This document shows positions 22,834 through 54,748 of a stretch of DNA of 64,000 bases, in pieces. The number at the start of each line of letters is the position of its first letter. Position 1 is the stretch's first letter. The stretch spans positions 5,394,001 through 5,458,000 of the forward strand of contig CAVNZM010000007.1 of assembly GCA_963693365.1 (NCBI GenBank), written 5' to 3'. The translations under genes were made by a program, and so were the position numbers. The notes beneath the pieces are model-generated. The model saw nothing but the letters and a program-made list of their open reading frames with translations, did no database searches and was not told where the DNA came from. Origin of the DNA: Amoebidium appalachense. Lineage: Eukaryota > Ichthyosporea.

Positions 22834-22909
22834 CGGGTTGGTGCAATGGTAAGATCTCTGCGTGTCAGGCTCAAAGTCGCAGGATCGATCCTGGTTACTT
22901 CCGATTTTT
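22834..22909 (+). ncRNA. tRNA-like segment with Pol III promoter boxes
   Basis: A box A match TGGTGCAATGG (22,839-22,849) and a box B match GGATCGATCC (22,882-22,891) are about 33 bases apart, as in tRNA genes, and a TTTTT run (22,905-22,909) could end Pol III transcription. The box B loop is one base short, and I cannot form a clean anticodon arm. A degraded tRNA or the head of a tRNA-derived SINE is therefore more likely than a working tRNA. Confidence 0.35.
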
Positions 22910-23328
22910 GTGCTGCCTCGCCGGTCTGGCCGCCCCCTAGAAGCCATCACCCCAGACCACGTCAAGCAGCACCACCAATTTGTTATCATCCGGCCGCAAG
23001 ACATGACGTCATGAACAGCACCGGCCCGCTGACGTCGACGGCGCGCCGCTTGGGCATCCCGGCAACCGGCCCAAAGTTCAAGTGGGAGACCAATCCGAGT
23101 CACCGGCCACCGCGGTTCGGGTCAGCGTCCCGGGCATGGGGTCTTCCCTTTCAAGTCTTTATGTTTGTGTACCTATCTATGTGTCCCAGGTCGCTTCCGG
23201 TTGGTGTTGCACAGCTCACTTCACTACAATAGCGTTGCTGCGGCTAGAACCGTGGGATAAGGCGTAACTAAAAATAGTGCCAGTTGGGGTCAATTAGAAT
23301 TCTGACTTATGAGTGTGCTTGCTATACA
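22910..23328. other. GC-rich intergenic spacer
   Basis: GC-rich, CpG-containing DNA (for example GGCGCGCCGC near 23,040). It could be the body of a SINE whose head is the tRNA-like segment just upstream. No coding signal. Confidence 0.35.
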
Positions 23329-23915
23329 GGGGTTTACACACTTTTTATTGCGTGGACATTGCCGGAGGCCCAGCCACATTCGACGGCCTACTGCGTTTTC
23401 CAGCACAGCCAATCAAATGCAGCCAGTGACATATGTACATGCTAGGCAACAATGAGCGCCATCGTAGTATCTGACACCCCTATTACATATTATGGGTAAG
23501 CAGATGCTAGCATCGGTAGCTCCGACAGAAAGTTAAGGCACCGGATCACAATATCATACTGTGCAGCATTAATAAGGTGATCTAGGATAGTCATCTTAAA
23601 ACGGATATATTGAGGAAGAGAGGAAGAAAAGAGAATAAAACCGCCAATAACCTCCGGTTCTAATACATTAGCTAACAGGTTGCATTTATTGATAGATATG
23701 CAGCCGCGAGTAAACCGCCCCCCACACATATTACACATACGAGCAGGAGACACCAGAAACCGATTACACCGCCAAGCCATAATCATCTTTGCGTTTTTAC
23801 ACCACACCACATTACGAATAAGCGAATCTATGTATGAACGAGACTCTCTAACCGTATCCGCCATATAGGCTACTACAATTTTGCGGTCCTAACACCGGAA
23901 GGGACTCAACACGTA
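23329..23915 (-). repeat. Dispersed ORF-bearing repeat, copy 2
   Basis: Inverted copy of 11,959-12,572, 10.7 kb away. It carries the longer, apparently intact version of the ORF and the same downstream AATAAA (minus strand, about 23,344-23,349). It lacks the C run present at the end of copy 1. Confidence 0.85.
23490..23864 (-). CDS. Unknown 124-residue protein of the dispersed repeat
   Basis: Starts MADTVRESRSYID and ends LASAYP. I do not recognise it. The composition looks like a folded protein rather than a repeat artefact, with a C-x2-C-x7-C-x5-C cluster and a hydrophobic stretch GGFILFSSSLPQYI. The copy at 12,022 conserves most of the sequence, and the 6-bp difference between copies is in frame. 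There is no transposase, integrase or reverse transcriptase signature. It may be a duplicated small gene or the cargo of a mobile unit. An alternative is that the ORF is fortuitous. Confidence 0.45.
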   Translation of the reverse strand: MADTVRESRSYIDSLIRNVVWCKNAKMIMAWRCNRFLVSPARMCNMCGGRFTRGCISINKCNLLANVLEPEVIGGFILFSSSLPQYIRFKMTILDHLINAAQYDIVIRCLNFLSELPMLASAYP

Positions 23916-24045
23916 TGTACGATCTGTGTCTAGGCGGAAGACGGTAAGCTCCCCTGAGGCAGTGCCTCGCCGGGAGTGAAACGGGATAATAATAAAAAAA
24001 AAGAAAATAAAAAAAACACGTGACCAGTGTACACACCTCACAATA

Positions 24046-24188
24046 GTTGCTGTCACTTGCGTACTTAGCAGAGAATTTTGCAACATGTAGATGATGCTTC
24101 TCATTTCTCGCGATACCTTAGTTGCAATCACTTGCGTACTTAGGAGAGAATTTTGGAACATGTAGATGATGGTTCTCGCGATACCTAA
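24046..24188. repeat. Tandem duplication of about 72 bp
   Basis: Two adjacent copies share CACTTGCGTACTTAG, GAGAATTTTG, AACATGTAGATGATG and CTCGCGATACCT. The second lacks about five bases. It lies directly beside the 24,198 inverted-repeat element. Confidence 0.85.
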
Positions 24189-24197
24189 GGGGCTTAA

Positions 24198-25181
24198 GGG
24201 CCTGTTTGGCAACGCGGAGTTACTAACTCCGGCGTAGACCGTATACGCCGGGTATCAAATCAGTATCCAGATTCTGATTTGTAATCCGGATTTAGGTCAA
24301 AACCTGGCGTAGATAATAACCGCTCGTGCCAAACAGACAACACTTTTTTCAGCTGCAGCTTAGTTTATCAAGTCACATTGCGCAAGTTTTACGTTGATCG
24401 GAGTGCGCATACTTTGCACGTATATCGTACCTAGGACTCAGTACTATTTTTTTTGTAGTGACTGTGCAGTGTCCCGTATGTATGTATTTGTATACACTGT
24501 AATGATACCATTTGCATATATAACAACATCAACGTTTCCGGTTGCAAAACCACTATGTATTTAGCACGAAACATGGCCCTTTCGGCCGCAATTGCAGCAA
24601 TTGCATTCTTTGCTTCCCCCTACAGGCATCCTGTCGGTTCAGACAATCTTGACCGATGTGCAAAAGATTGTCTAATGGTAAAAAAAAGGTTGCCTACAAG
24701 TTGGCCGCGAAGAGGAAGAATAGTTGAGGGGGGGCTTGTTTTTATACGACCTACCACACGTGACCGGCTGTGTGTGGCTGGTCGCAGCCTGCGCTCGGGC
24801 TGTCGCAGGCTCACCAGCAAGGCCGGTGACAACGTCACAACGGACTTTCCGTTTGGCGTCTTTTCCACTTTAACTGTTTTTGGCTATATTGCACTGCCGC
24901 CAATTGGCCGAGAGAAATGTAAAAAGGTCTCACGACATGAATTTTCATTGGTTTAGACCTTCACACGGCGTTGAACATTTCGCGCATAATCCACCTCCGG
25001 AGGTGGATTATAGAAATTGGAGTACAAGCGATGTCCAAGGGGTTTGAAACCCGGCGTACACAGGCCCAGATTGGGCCGTCTGTTTGGCATCGCGGATTTC
25101 AGAAAATCCGCTTTAGCCCTAACTCCAAAATCGATCTTACTCCGGAGTATGGCGGCTAACTCCGCGTTGCCAAACAGGCCC
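24198..25181. mobile_element. 984-bp element with nested terminal inverted repeats, flanked by TAA
   Basis: The left end GGGCCTGTTTGGCAACGCGG (from 24,198) is the reverse complement of the right end (to 25,181), and TAA flanks both sides (24,195-24,197 and 25,182-25,184). TAA/TTA target duplications with G-rich ends of this kind are typical of PIF/Harbinger-type DNA elements and their MITEs. A second inverted pair sits inside: GCCAAACAGAC at 24,328-24,338 and GTCTGTTTGGC at 25,078-25,088. Each end is thus itself a MITE-like inverted repeat, about 140 bp on the left and about 109 bp on the right, enclosing about 735 bp. A 133-codon ORF inside (24,555-24,956) has no transposase features. Confidence 0.7.
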
Positions 25182-25184
25182 TAA

Positions 25185-25805
25185 GGGCTGGCAGCGTCGG
25201 TTATTTTGCAACGTCTGAAATGGCATCATGCTCAATGATTGGTCACTCAGGCGCTAGCGAGACTGAGCCTCGGGGAGTACCCAGTGTTTACTCATTGACT
25301 CATTGAAACTGCAACCTCTTATTTGAATGAGAAAAACATGACCGTAACTCGTTGTGGCTACTGTATCTATGCAAAAATAAAAAGATATGGAGACGGAGAG
25401 ACATGGTCATGTTTTTTTGTTTTTTTTTGCCTTCAAGGCACGATTCACTGTCAGTTGTTACGAGAGGAGATCTGAACTATTTAGACCCATCAATCTATTC
25501 TATCTGTGGAATGTGAGCAACAAATGCATGGGGGATCACCAGGTACTGCTCCCACTGCTAATTTGTGCAAGCTGTGCACATGTGCATATAGCTCACATCA
25601 GCGAACTATTGATGGCACAAAAGATACATACTGGAGAAATAGCCTCATGAAAATTGCAGTTGAGTTTAGGGTGAAAATCTACGTGCTTGATAATTTTGTT
25701 TTTGCCGGGGTGACGGCTGGAAAGGCTGAGCTAAGTGAGCTTTACTCGTGTATATATATCATAATTGTGGTACTCGTCGATATCTATTGAATTGGTTGGT
25801 TTCAA
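25185..25805. other. Intergenic, distal 5' flank of the repeat protein
   Basis: No coding signal and few simple repeats. The ORFs present are short and show no domain features. Confidence 0.45.
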
Positions 25806-25955
25806 GCGCCAATCAACGTAGGTCTGAAGAGTGAAGATTGCCAAGACTTGAAGTTCGGTGTAACAATAATCAAGCCAATCACTAATCGGCCTTACACAAC
25901 GAGGAATAACGCCCGGGTATAAAAGCTTGCACTTTCAAACAAACAAACAAACAGG
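25806..25955 (+). promoter_or_regulatory. CCAAT and TATA promoter
   Basis: CCAAT words at 25,809-25,813 and 25,875-25,879 precede a good TATA box, GTATAAAAG (TATAAA at 25,918-25,923). Transcription would then start about 25-30 bases downstream, near 25,950, leaving a 5' leader of roughly 230 bases before the ATG at 26,181. It is the clearest core promoter in the window. Confidence 0.65.
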
Positions 25956-26180
25956 ACTGCTGTAGTCCGATCGATCACGGCGAAAAGTTCAGTCGAGCTC
26001 ATTGAGTCATACAACGCTCGCCTCTGAGAGTCAATCACAACCTCCGCATTCGCTCAAAGCCAAAACCTTTTCCAAGGACAACATTTATACTAGTTTTTGC
26101 CATCCGTTCACCTACATAGATAATCTCGCATTTCTCTTACCTATATCGTGCAGGAACATTACAAATAGACGCTGACAAAA

Positions 26181-28790
26181 ATGGCGCCTCTCGTGGCCCT
26201 GGGCTACGTGTTTGCCTTAGCTTCCGCGGCAATTCTCCCCACGGCAACAGCCGCTTACGCAGACCTGTGCAGTGTTCCAGCCATAGCTGCACGCTGCACG
26301 GCCAAAAACGCTGTGTGCCGCCCCGCCGACACGGCTAGCGGGTTCAAGTGTGTGTGCCTGGCCGGCTACCGGGCCTTCCTTAACAAGTGTGTTGCTGTGC
26401 GCCGTGCCCCTGGCTCCTGCACGCTGCCTAGCGGTCAAATCATTCCTAACGGGTCACCTGCACCAGCTCCCGACAAGTGCAACGCCTGCACATGCACCAA
26501 CGGTGCTCTCGCGTGCACGAAGATTGGGTGCCCAGACATTCCCGGGTCTTCGTGCAAGCTGGCCAACGGCACCACCGTGCCTTCTGGGGACACATATTAC
26601 CCAAAGGCCGACGGATGCAACACTTGTGCGTGCCAGAATGGGGTCTTCATTTGCAGCACGAAAATCTTCTGTGATGTTCCCAATTATAATTTGCCATGCA
26701 AGCTGTCGAACGGCGCGGCGGTCCAATCCGGCACTGGTGGCCATCCTGCTGGTTACGGCTGCAACACGTGCACGTGCACCAACGGTGCTCTCGCATGCAC
26801 CAAGATTGCATGCCCACCTGGCCTTTCATGCAAGTTGGCCAACGGCACCACCGTGCCTTCTGGGGACACATATTATCCAAAGGCCGACGGCTGCAACACT
26901 TGTGCGTGCAAGAATGGCGTCTTCATATGCTCCACGAAAATCTTCTGTGATGTCCCCACGAATAATCTGCCTTGCAAGCTCCGCAACGGCACTGTGATTC
27001 CGTCGGGTTCCGCGGCCAAGGACGACTGCAACACGTGCACGTGCGGCAACGGTCAGCTCCTGTGCACTCTGATGGCGTGCAACGTGCCGGACATGGGCTC
27101 CGGATCGTGCAAGCTTTCCAACGGCACGACCGTTCCCTCCGGCACTGGCGGTATCCCTGCGGGTGACGGCTGCAACACGTGCACGTGCAACATTGGTGCT
27201 CTCGCATGCACCAAGCTCTTCTGTGACCCCCAGGCCCCCAAGCCTTGCAAGCTTAGCAACGGTACCGAGATCCCGTCTGGTGCGACGGGCAAGGACGAGG
27301 ACGACTGCAACTACTGTTCGTGCAGCAACGGCGCCCTCGCCTGCACTCTGATGGCGTGCAACGTGCCGGACATGGGCTCCGGATCCTGCAAGCTTTCCAA
27401 TGGCACGACCGTTCCCTCCGGCACTGGCGGCATCCCTGCGGGTGACGGCTGCAACACGTGCACGTGCAACAATGGTGCTCTCGCATGCACCATGCTCTTC
27501 TGTGACCCCCAGGCCCCCAAGCCTTGCAAGCTTAGCAACGGTACCGAGATCCCGTCTGGTGCGACGGGCAAGGACGAGGACGACTGCAACTACTGTTCGT
27601 GCAGCAACGGCGCCCTCGCCTGCACTCTGATGGCGTGCAACGTGCCGGACATGGGCTCCGGATCCTGCAAGCTTTCCAACGGCACAACCGTTCCCTCCGG
27701 CACTGGCAGCATCCCTGCGGGTGACGGCTGCAACACGTGCACGTGCAACAATGGCGCTCTCGCCTGCACTCTGATGGCGTGCAATGTGGACATTGGCATC
27801 GGATCCTGCAAGCTTTCCAACGGCACAACCGTTCCCTCCGGCACTGGCGGCATCCCTGCGGGTGACGGCTGCAACACGTGCACGTGCAACAATGGCGCTC
27901 TCGCCTGCACTCTGATGGCGTGCAATGTGGACATTGGCATCGGATCCTGCAAGCTTTCCAACGGCACAACCGTTCCCTCCGGCACTGGCGGCATCCCTGC
28001 GGGTGACGGCTGCAACACGTGCACGTGCAATGGTGGCGTTCTCACGTGCACGAAACTTGCATGCCCAGTCAATCCCCTTCCGTGCAAGCTTTCCAACGGC
28101 GCAATGGTTCCCTCCGGCACCGGCGGCCACCCCGCTGGTGACGGCTGCAATACGTGCACGTGTAACAACGGCGCTCTCGGCTGCACTCTGATGGCGTGCA
28201 ATGTGGACATTGGCATCGGATCCTGCAAGCTTTCCAACGGCACAACCGTTCCCTCCGGCACTGGCGGCATCCCTGCGGGTGACGGCTGCAACACGTGCAC
28301 GTGCAATGGTGGCGTTCTCACGTGCACGAAACTTGCATGCCCAGTCAATCCCCTTCCGTGCAAGCTTTCCAACGGCGCAATGGTTCCCTCCGGCACCGGC
28401 GGCCACCCCGCTGGTGACGGCTGCAATACGTGCACGTGTAACAACGGCGCTCTCGGGTGCACCAAAACCGCATGCGTTCCTCTTAAGTCCTGCACGCTCT
28501 ACAACGGGACGGTGGTTCCCTCAGGCACCGGCGGCCACCCGGCGGGCGACGGCTGCAACGTGTGCACGTGTAATGATTCCCTCCTTGCCTGCACCTACGT
28601 TGGGTGTGGCGCCATCATCCCCACGCTGGCCCCCGAGCCTGGCCTTCCTTGCAGGTTGGCCGACGGCGTAGAGGTTCCCTCGGGTAGCGAAGGCATCCCG
28701 GCTGATGACAACTGTAATACGTGCTCGTGCAATAATGGCGCTCTGGCGTGCACCAAGATTGCATGCAAACAGGGGTATGCTGAATACTGA
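26181..28790 (+). CDS. Secreted Cys-rich repeat protein: EGF-like module plus 17 pacifastin/VWC-like repeats
   Basis: Single exon, 869 residues, ATG in good context (AAAAATGGC). A signal peptide spans about residues 1-25. An EGF-like module follows (about 29-72, ending CVCLAGY). Then 17 repeats of 38-49 residues have the form C-K-L-x-N-G-T-x(2)-P-S-G, 8-12 residues, C-N-T-C-x-C-x(2)-G-x(3)-C-x(3-4)-C. The six-Cys pattern with CNTCTC resembles pacifastin light-chain inhibitors and von Willebrand C modules, but the first spacer is longer than in classical pacifastins. Ten repeats contain NGT and are predicted N-glycosylation sites. The product is probably an extracellular matrix, adhesion or protease-inhibitor protein; the exact role is unknown. 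Repeats 6-7 and 8-9, and 12-13 and 14-15, are nearly identical, showing recent internal duplication. The long antisense frame (26,826-28,406) is a shadow of the repeats. Confidence 0.88.
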   Translation: MAPLVALGYVFALASAAILPTATAAYADLCSVPAIAARCTAKNAVCRPADTASGFKCVCLAGYRAFLNKCVAVRRAPGSCTLPSGQIIPNGSPAPAPDKCNACTCTNGALACTKIGCPDIPGSSCKLANGTTVPSGDTYYPKADGCNTCACQNGVFICSTKIFCDVPNYNLPCKLSNGAAVQSGTGGHPAGYGCNTCTCTNGALACTKIACPPGLSCKLANGTTVPSGDTYYPKADGCNTCACKNGVFICSTKIFCDVPTNNLPCKLRNGTVIPSGSAAKDDCNTCTCGNGQLLCTLMACNVPDMGSGSCKLSNGTTVPSGTGGIPAGDGCNTCTCNIGALACTKLFCDPQAPKPCKLSNGTEIPSGATGKDEDDCNYCSCSNGALACTLMACNVPDMGSGSCKLSNGTTVPSGTGGIPAGDGCNTCTCNNGALACTMLFCDPQAPKPCKLSNGTEIPSGATGKDEDDCNYCSCSNGALACTLMACNVPDMGSGSCKLSNGTTVPSGTGSIPAGDGCNTCTCNNGALACTLMACNVDIGIGSCKLSNGTTVPSGTGGIPAGDGCNTCTCNNGALACTLMACNVDIGIGSCKLSNGTTVPSGTGGIPAGDGCNTCTCNGGVLTCTKLACPVNPLPCKLSNGAMVPSGTGGHPAGDGCNTCTCNNGALGCTLMACNVDIGIGSCKLSNGTTVPSGTGGIPAGDGCNTCTCNGGVLTCTKLACPVNPLPCKLSNGAMVPSGTGGHPAGDGCNTCTCNNGALGCTKTACVPLKSCTLYNGTVVPSGTGGHPAGDGCNVCTCNDSLLACTYVGCGAIIPTLAPEPGLPCRLADGVEVPSGSEGIPADDNCNTCSCNNGALACTKIACKQGYAEY

Positions 28791-29275
28791 GTATTAAGTA
28801 AAAGTTTAGGGGTGGCAAAGGATATATATAGGGCTTGTGATACTTTTCTTGGGTCACTATTTACGGCCAAGTGAACGGTGTGTTGTGTGCAGGCAAATTT
28901 CACTAGTATATATAACTATAGCATATATTTTCAATGATATCGTAAAATGTTCTGCCGCGCATATATGGCAGGTGAATTAAGGGGAACATAGCCCAGAGGA
29001 ACATATAACCAACATATGCATGTAGCTATATCAGCATGTACCTTTTTTTATATATGGGTTTGTTTGCCAGATCGGTGTATTTATCAGCCGATAACAATTA
29101 GTATTTGAGTACTTGGTTACAGCCGACAATACCACTGTGTGGCATTATGCCAATAAATTGAAATATTCAAATGAAGTTCTGTGCCAAAGCAAGACTTTTA
29201 ATATGCACGACTTCCGGGTTTCCAATAAATGTTCGGCAGACAACATCTGAGACGGCAGGGCCCCGAATTCGACCC
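28791..29275 (+). terminator. 3' region with polyadenylation signals
   Basis: AT-rich DNA follows the stop of the repeat protein. AATAAA occurs at 29,152-29,157 and again at about 29,224-29,229. Either could end its transcript with a 3' UTR of about 370-450 bases. I see no closer signal. Confidence 0.4.
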
Positions 29276-29479
29276 CCCCTCCCCCTCTTTCCCCCCCCCC
29301 TCCCCCCTCCCCTCCCCCCTCCCCCCCCCCCCCCAAAAAAAAAAAAAAACATACACAAACAGACAGAATGTCACCGTGACACGGTTACGTACCACACATG
29401 CACACACATGCACACGCTGACGTCATACAGAACACACACCTATATGGGCACATGCGTACATGTGCACCCATATATTATT

Positions 29480-29488
29480 CGCCGCGTA

Positions 29489-29539
<51 letters not shown>

Positions 29540-29715
29540 CCACACCCACCCACACACACACACACACAAGCAGATGCACGCACGCACACGCATGCACGCA
29601 TGCTCACACACACGGTGACGGTCACCCACAAACACACACACACACACACACAATGCAATACACTTTGTACAAACACGCACACCACAAACACACACACCCT
29701 CCTACGTATACCCCT

Positions 29716-29748
<33 letters not shown>

Positions 29749-29936
29749 ACACACACACACCCACACCCACCCACACACCCACACACACAAGCAGATGCAC
29801 GCACGCACACGCATGCACGCATGCTCACACACACGGTGACGGTCACCCACAAACACACACACACACACACACAATGCAATACACTTTGTACAAACACGCA
29901 CACCACAAACACACACACCCTCCTACGTATACCCCT

Positions 29937-29972
<36 letters not shown>

Positions 29973-30160
29973 ACACACACACACCCACACCCACACACCC
30001 ACACACACACACAAGCAGATGCACGCACGCACACGCATGCACGCATGCTCACACACACGGTGACGGTCACCCACAAACACACACACACACACACACAATG
30101 CAATACACTTTGTACAAACACGCACACCACAAACACACACACCCTCCTACGTATACCCCT

Positions 30161-30207
<47 letters not shown>
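29480..30207. repeat. Tandem minisatellite, unit about 223 bp, just over 3 copies
   Basis: The words AAGCAGATGCACGC (29,568; 29,789; 30,013), AATGCAATACAC and CCTCCTACGTATACCCCTG recur at 221-226-bp intervals. Each unit is a C run, then a CA-rich part, then a short unique part. The spurious ORFs over it repeat with the same period. Copy-to-copy identity is very high, so the expansion is recent. Confidence 0.92.
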
Positions 30208-30208
<1 letters not shown>

Positions 30209-30330
30209 CGTGACACACACACCAGAGCCTTCCCTCTGAGCCAAAACACTGATTTACACCCGGCCCCAACCAATGGACAAATACACCACTCTGGGCTAAA
30301 AACCAAACTCACATGTAACAGTTTTACTTT

Positions 30331-30430
30331 ACCAAAATGACACAGTCACTTTTAACACTGCCCCCGGAAGCGAAATTTGTGCCAAAATGACACAGTCACT
30401 TTTAACACTGCCCCCGGAAGCGAGATTTGT
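30331..30430. repeat. Tandem duplication of 50 bp
   Basis: Two adjacent units beginning CCAAAATGACACAGTCAC and ending in GGAAGCGAAATTTGT or GGAAGCGAGATTTGT differ at only one or two positions. Confidence 0.9.
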
Positions 30431-30700
30431 AAGTATAATTCCATTTATCATCAATAGTCCAGAAATCAACTTGCTCCCAACAAATACCAACTATGAGAGG
30501 CGGGTGTAAAAAGTTGTTCGTTTGAGTCAACTGTTCGAGCGTAAACTAGCATCATACTCGACCGCCAGCTTGTTTTAAAAGAAAAAACAAAATATACTTT
30601 CGCATTAGAACAGACACAAGCACATGTTACAGTTTATGATGGCCACACAGCGATTAGGGAGGGAAACTGAAAAAAAAATAAAAAAAATAGAAAAATGAGA

Positions 30701-30741
<41 letters not shown>

Positions 30742-30906
30742 CCTCCACTTTCATACACCCGGAACAATCTCAAACAAATGCTTCGTTTTATGATCACAAC
30801 ACCCCACCAATCACACTATCAACCACACAATTACGAAACTAATTATCATCACATATCACACAACCACTACATCATAATCATCCAATCACATTTGCCATTT
30901 AAACTT
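30431..30906. other. Intergenic, 3' of the FG-repeat gene
   Basis: No coding signal. It holds A-rich stretches near 30,670 and a C run of about 38 at 30,702-30,739. The 3' UTR of the minus-strand gene ending at 30,907 should lie here. Confidence 0.45.
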
Positions 30907-54287
<23,381 letters not shown>

Positions 54288-54324
54288 CTGGAGGAGGGCA
54301 AAGGGGGTGGGGTGGGGTGGGGCG

Positions 54325-54358
<34 letters not shown>

Positions 54359-54748
54359 GTCCGAAGGGGGAGGGGGGGGGGGAGGGAGAGGGGAGGAGTG
54401 AATTATGGAGCAAGGTGGAGAAAAAGGGGGGTTGAACATCTAGCGGTGCATAGGGCGCACATTCGCGCCCAACCGTGGCCAAACTACCGAGTGGATGCTA
54501 TATACATACCCAAAATACGGACGAAACCACGACAAACAAGTAATCATCAAGTAAAGTAAAAAGAGAAAAGGTCTCTGGTGTTAACGAACACATTTCGACG
54601 GGGAGAAATTTATGCAACGAATAAGGCGGTCTGCTCTGCAGATTTATTGTTGCACTGGTGAATTCGCTTACCATATAGCGAAATCTAGCCAACCTAAGTA
54701 TTAGAGAAAGTAAAGCCTGGCAGATGCATATGCCCATGAGCCATGATT
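54288..54748. other. Spacer between the large gene and the syntenin-like gene
   Basis: G-rich to 54,420, then mixed DNA. The first exon and promoter of the minus-strand large gene should be here, unless they lie beyond the syntenin-like gene. The best ATG (54,482, minus strand) has no good donor after it, so I leave the start open. Confidence 0.4.

Noticed and set aside
24555-24956. 133-codon ORF within the inverted-repeat element
   Set aside because: It has no transposase, DDE or DNA-binding features and no homologue I recognise. I mention it only as element content.
26826-28406. 526-codon antisense ORF opposite the Cys-rich repeat protein
   Set aside because: It mirrors the repeat period of the sense gene, has no start context or domain, and arises from the biased codons of the repeats.
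29480-30207. Regularly spaced repeats suggesting a CRISPR array
   Set aside because: Units are over 220 bp, adjacent and nearly identical throughout, with no unique spacers, in a eukaryotic intergenic region.
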